NCBI GenBank assembly: GCA_036365455.1
Contig: JAWQUS010000032.1
Coordinates: forward strand, 18,422,001-18,486,000
DNA from: Macrosoma leucophasiata
Lineage: Eukaryota > Arthropoda > Insecta > Lepidoptera > Hedylidae
Length of the DNA: 64,000 bases
Direction of reading: 5' to 3'
Shown here piece by piece: positions 60,503 to 64,000 of this stretch (positions are counted from its first letter, which is position 1; each line of letters starts with the position of its first letter). Both the position numbers and the translations under genes were made by a program. Below the pieces are notes generated by a model that worked only from the letters and a program-made list of their open reading frames with translations, was not told the DNA's origin and searched no databases.

Positions 60503-60978
60503 GTATTTCACTGGTAGAGTTCCAGTGCAGAAGCTCGACCTCATAAGCACCAGTGCATTATCCAATCTATCTGCCGCCAAATGGTAATGTTCAGCACTAT
60601 CGTGTTCCGGTTAGATGGTAATGTATGGCCCTATAATAACTATCACAGAGGCATGACAATTGAGATATAGGTCGCGCCACGTAAAAAGAACGCTGGAAGA
60701 AAGTAGAACGGATGTGTTCGCGCATCTAGTAGCCCTATTGGTTTATTTTTGATCTAGCTTTCGCTTGCGGTTTCGTGTATTGGTAGGCAGATTGAAAACT
60801 ATATCACATAGAAAAACATAAAATGAAATAAAAACACATGACGCGCAGCTTGACCGCCAGCGTTCTTTTTACCTGGCGCGACCTATATCAGAGGTGGCAA
60901 TGCATTCGCATTTTGACCTGTGATTCTTGTGTAGATATCCTATAGGTTGGAGCCATCACCTAACATCAATGTGGCCTA
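60503..60978 (+). repeat. Family A old subfamily copy split by a MITE, 5 bp after the CaMKK exon
   Basis: GTAGAGTTCCAGTGCAGAAG to ACAATTGAGATAT (60668), resuming ATATCAGAGGTGGCAATGCA (60885) to ACATCAATGTGGCC. Confidence 0.8.
60669..60884. mobile_element. MITE with AGGTCGCGCCA ends inside family A
   Basis: 216 bp; AGGTCGCGCCACGTAAAAAG on the left and its near-exact complement on the right, flanked by ATAT (a TA or ATAT duplication cannot be told apart). No coding capacity. Confidence 0.85.
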
Positions 60979-61213
60979 CAGTGCTCAACAATTAATATTG
61001 CACATCGAGCCTAGGAAGGAGACTTCGGCTTATTTCGGATCTGTAGAGCGTTATCTCTTTCGCATCGAACCTATTTGACCGAGTTTTGACCAATACCGGA
61101 CTGTCAGTGTTTACGTAGGCAGTGTGCAACAGAGATAACGCTCTACGAAGTCGAAACGAGCCGATTGTCTCTTTCGCTGGCTCGGTGTGCAATATTAATT
61201 GTTCAGTACTGTA
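60977..61213. mobile_element. Tc1-type MITE, TA flanked, second copy
   Basis: Element 60979-61211 (233 bp) from CAGTGCTCAACAATTAATAT to TTAATTGTTCAGTACTG, flanked by TA. The interior carries a second inverted pair, GTAGAGCGTTATCTCT / AGAGATAACGCTCTAC. Confidence 0.87.
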
Positions 61214-61261
61214 CGTGCTTGTTTACATAATAACCTTTTTTTACACATAAAAGGAATGTTA

Positions 61262-61490
61262 CGTTTGTAATATTCCTATTTTGCGCAATAACACATGCGA
61301 GTGAATTTAGAAATAAAATAATAAATGGAAAGAAAAATTTGACTTCAGGCAAGAATCGAACCAGCGACCTGCGAAGTCCTGTAGCTCCCGAAGTTCGGTA
61401 GCTTAGTGGTAAAGCGGCCGGACTGCTTATCCTGAGGTCGCAGGTTCGATTCTTGCCGGTAGTCAATTTTTTCTTTCCATTTTTCCTTTA
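61262..61490. mobile_element. Family T inverted dimer, compact centre
   Basis: Left tail GCGCAATAACACATGCGAGT and truncated left head (61340-61389, minus), then an intact right head (61390-61464, +) and tail AATTTTTTCTTTCCATTTTT. The spacer is deleted, so the heads touch. Confidence 0.82.
61390..61464 (+). other. tRNA-like head, right arm
   Basis: GTTCGGTAGCTTAGTGGTAA, GGCCGGACTGCTTATCCTGA, GCAGGTTCGATTCTTGCCGG. Confidence 0.7.
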
Positions 61491-61766
61491 ATTCATACAT
61501 CATGCTCCAAAATCAAACCGCACGAATACTGTTGATTTTATCCAACACGTTAATTTCAATTTACTCACCTATATTGAAAAACAGGCTAGTTATGGAATTG
61601 AAGTATAAAATTAAAACTTAATATTCAACAAATACGTAATTAGCATGTCATTAGCGTGTGCTGTGGTTAGTGATGCTGACGATACGACAATGTTTATGAA
61701 ATATCGATATTTTAATCACCATCGAGTTTGTTCACTCTTACAAAACATCGATGGTTTAGTCCGGAC
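61491..61766. other. Intronic, nothing recognised
   Basis: AT-rich. Confidence 0.45.
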
Positions 61767-61935
61767 GATCCGGTTAGTCCAACGGTGTGCGAGGATCGCT
61801 TTATCGAGGGTCGCGGACTCGATTCCGATTCGAGTCTGGGTGTTTATGTATGTTCTGTTTGTATGATGGCACCCACGACAAAGGTTCATACCTAGTCGGA
61901 GGTTACGAGTGTAAGCGTATCTATTGTTGTTGTTT
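61767..61935 (+). repeat. Family H SINE with a deletion
   Basis: GATCCGGTTAGTCCAACGGT, GGACTCGATTCCGATTCGAG, then GAGTGTAAGCGTATCTATTG; 45 bp of the body missing. Confidence 0.82.
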
Positions 61936-62034
61936 TTTTATCGACGTAAACCACATTATACCTATATACATATTAATCACAATTTAGCTTAATGTTGAAT
62001 TTATGGTTCCGACATTTCATTCATTTCGTTTTAA

Positions 62035-62130
62035 AAATTCAGAGGCAGATCTGTATTTTGATCTCTGGATTTTGTGCAGATGTCTCTAATGTAAACTGCA
62101 TGCTTGTTTGCCACGTTGGTTAAATAAAAA
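62035..62130 (+). repeat. Family A tail fragment
   Basis: GAGGCAGATCTGTATTTTGA to TGGTTAAATAAAAAAAGG. Confidence 0.75.
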
Positions 62131-62261
62131 AAGGGAATTGGAACATGTCAGTGTTTAGATAGACTGATATTCTTAAAAATAGATCTATATAAAACGCTAT
62201 GATACGTTTAGTTAGGTTACGGGTTTGTTCCCGCAACAGGATAAGTAGTATAATTCCTGTA

Positions 62262-62325
62262 GAAGTGCGGGAGATGTGTCAGGACCAGGATATCTGGCGA
62301 TCCACACTCTCCCTCGTAAAGGATA
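62262..62325 (+). mobile_element. LINE E fragment
   Basis: GGAGATGTGTCAGGACCAGG and ATCTGGCGATCCACACTCTC. Confidence 0.7.
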
Positions 62326-62353
62326 TAAGAGATTTTACTAAGCAATGTTGTTC

Positions 62354-62890
62354 TGATCTATCGATATGTCGATAATTATTTCCAATGACATCCCTAGACC
62401 ATACCTAGATTAAAATATCGCGAGCTTAATGACTCAATAATTTGACTAAATAAATATATATTATTATTATTATCCTAAAGTAATGCTAAATATTTAAATT
62501 AAATTATTAAAATCTTCAATAAACTTTATCGCTGTAATAATATCTCAATTAGATGACCACAATTTGCAATAACAACTTTGACATTAATTAATTATAAATA
62601 TTCGAATTACAATAATAATATTTTGACATACTATTTAGTTAAGTTTATGGATATTTTACACACCATTGTAATGGTAGAATGTGATAGTGCTATAATGTTA
62701 TTACCTCACCATCTGTACCTACATGTACCCACTACATTCTGGTAAATAAATGATTATGATTATGATTATGAGCGATTGTTTATTCCGAGAGCGTACGCGG
62801 CGCCAATCACACTTGCTGATTGTAATGGAGTATTCGCTTTGTATTCGCAGTTAATAAATATCGTACTTTTAACTGTATAAGTAGCTTGTT
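62354..62890 (+). repeat. Repeat P, copy 1, split by a LINE tail
   Basis: CTATCGATATGTCGATAATT and, after the insert, GAGAGCGTACGCGGCGCCAA, TGTAATGGAGTATTCGCTTT match 63662-63865. Confidence 0.72.
62640..62772 (+). mobile_element. LINE 3' end with (GATTAT)n tail
   Basis: CTACATGTACCCACTACATT, GGTAAATAAATGATTATGAT; a short 3' UTR ending in a hexamer repeat, typical of several insect LINEs. Confidence 0.6.
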
Positions 62891-62934
62891 TACTTAACAT
62901 TTAACTCTTACCTATCTCTACTTTTTCATGCCTT

Positions 62935-63128
62935 GATAATGGAAAACTAGCATGAAGTTGAATACTGTAGTCTATAGATATCTGATGAAAATCAGACTTC
63001 AAAACGCAAATACTTTGCCAGCCCTGAGGCTTAAATTGTTTTTCTCTGTGATAGTTGTTTCGGGACCACACATTATCATCTAACTGGAATACGATAGTTC
63101 TAAATATAAACTTTTAGGGACAAATAGA
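62935..63128 (-). repeat. Family A, very diverged, tail part
   Basis: AAAACGCAAATACTTTGCCA, CTGTGATAGTTGTTTCGGGA; its head lies at 63580-63635, beyond a LINE insertion. Confidence 0.6.
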
Positions 63129-63129
63129 T

Positions 63130-63580
63130 AAAGTTTTTCTCAGATCATATTGGTATTTGGAACTCTGCCGGTGAATGACAAAGAATTACTCTTTTTCATT
63201 TCTCTTTACTCTTTGTTATCAGTTTGTAAAACGGAAATGAGACATTCTACTGATATACTTTTTACATTAGTACGAGTATATCACGAGTATTCACTAAACA
63301 TTTTTATGAATGAACAATTCAAACAAGTAGCAAATATTTTTTATAAAACACCTTAAACTATCTTATAATTAATAAATATAAAAGCAGTTATGTACACGCA
63401 TCATTGGCTTTATTTTTATATTAGTGATATTCTCCATTACTTTTAATTTTTCTAATTCGTAATTTGACATGGATGTCAATTGTTGTTCACTTTAATTTAT
63501 TTTGTTTATTTTTGACGTGTCATAAGCGGTGCTTGTCACCCTAAATGAATAAATGAATTTCTGATTCTGATTCTGAAGAA
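63130..63580 (+). mobile_element. LINE 3' end with (TGATTC)n tail
   Basis: Contains a 68-codon frame (63150-63356, HEYSLNIFMNEQFKQVANIF) that looks like a degenerate C-terminus, an AT-rich 3' UTR, and TGAATAAATGAATTTCTGAT plus hexamers. It splits a family A copy. Confidence 0.55.
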
Positions 63581-63635
63581 ATGCGGTACTGCCTACACCC
63601 TAGAGCTCCAACACTGCAATTTTAATCAACAGTGA
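63580..63635 (-). repeat. Family A head fragment
   Basis: AAATGCGGTACTGCCTACAC and AGAGCTCCAACACTG. Confidence 0.6.
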
Positions 63636-63661
63636 AATCTGTTGATTTTTATTCTAAACTA

Positions 63662-63865
63662 TGTTCTTTTGATTTATCGATATGTCGATACATATTAATG
63701 TTTGCGTCCCTAGGCGGTACCTAGTTAAAATGTCGCGAATTATTTTCGAGCCCGAGAGCGTACGCTGCGCCAATTACACTTGATAATTGTAATGGAGTAT
63801 TCGCTTTGCTTGGAGTTAATAAATATTATACTTTTAGCTTCATGAGTGTCTTGTTTACTTTTAAT
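63662..63865 (+). repeat. Repeat P, copy 2
   Basis: TTATCGATATGTCGATACAT, AAAATGTCGCGAATTATTTT, GAGAGCGTACGCTGCGCCAA. Uninterrupted, so it defines the empty state of copy 1. Confidence 0.75.
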
Positions 63866-64000
63866 TTATACCATCCTGTGACTTCATTTCTCGAATTTGA
63901 TTTCTAATGGTATCAAAATCACTATCGAACGAGGTGGTATTCACATCAATACTTGCATTTGGTATGGATATATTTATTACATGGTTTATAGAAGGTATAC
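63866..64000. other. Window end, nothing recognised
   Basis: AT-rich; no CaMKK exon found before the end. Confidence 0.5.

Overview
The window reads as repeat-dense, AT-rich genomic DNA of a moth or butterfly (Lepidoptera). This rests on an RTE C-terminus of a type common in lepidopteran genomes, tRNA-derived SINEs, CTAG-ended Helitron-like elements, mariner and many MITEs. There is no bacterial, organellar or CRISPR signal. The order-level call is inference from element types, not a database match.

Host gene content is sparse but present. Two + strand exons at 58228-58311 and 60312-60498 have good splice sites and a matching split-codon phase. The second ends in a linker plus YVQLNQYRLLEPIGQ, the start of the kinase domain of calcium/calmodulin-dependent protein kinase kinase (CaMKK). 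The glycine-rich loop and the rest of the kinase must lie beyond 64000. A third exon-like open segment at 46968-47073 (+) may belong to the same 5' region. Much of the right half, and perhaps more, is therefore probably CaMKK intron.

Almost everything else is transposable-element sequence. Family names used here are local labels. A: about 285 bp poly-A retroelement, some 40 copies or pieces, both strands. B: tRNA-derived SINE ending GGCGTGAAGTTACGTTT. C: terminal-inverted-repeat (TIR) element of about 290 bp, ends CATAGAGCAAC. D: about 340 bp retroelement ending in GTGGGACGTATAATGGGTTG. E: LINE C-terminus and 3' end with an (ATAC)n tail. G: Helitron-like, CTAG 3' end. H: tRNA-derived SINE ending GTGTAAGCGTATTT. 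M: LINE with C-terminus RIVRRFLSL. N: LINE of the jockey/CR1 type. T: tRNA-derived SINE that occurs mostly as a head-to-head inverted dimer. There are also single TIR elements with hAT, PIF/Harbinger and Tc1-type target duplications, and two mariner 5' ends.

Layout: 1-5 kb, A and D copies, LINE 3' ends, a T dimer and a hAT MITE. 5-10 kb, an RTE piece inside an A copy, B and C copies, and a CpG-rich promoter-like patch. 10-20 kb, nested MITEs and many A and E copies. 20-36 kb, the clearest T dimer, C elements, E and M LINEs, mariner 1 and a Tc1-type MITE. 36-46 kb, mariner 2, Helitron clusters, a second T dimer, a Harbinger MITE and large foldbacks. 46-58 kb, the orphan exon, A/E/N elements and a 458-codon open reverse-transcriptase frame. 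58-64 kb, the CaMKK exons with a nest of insertions just after the second one, then LINE 3' tails.

The elements record their order of arrival. E was hit by A (59207), A by RTE (5250), A by C (30847), A by a MITE (60669), a MITE by D (42612), and an apparent Helitron-like 3' end by mariner (25501). Apart from the open RT frame at 53755-55131, coding pieces are short or frame-shifted, so most of the load is dead. The most unusual structure is the T family, in which the inverted dimer itself appears to be the propagating unit.
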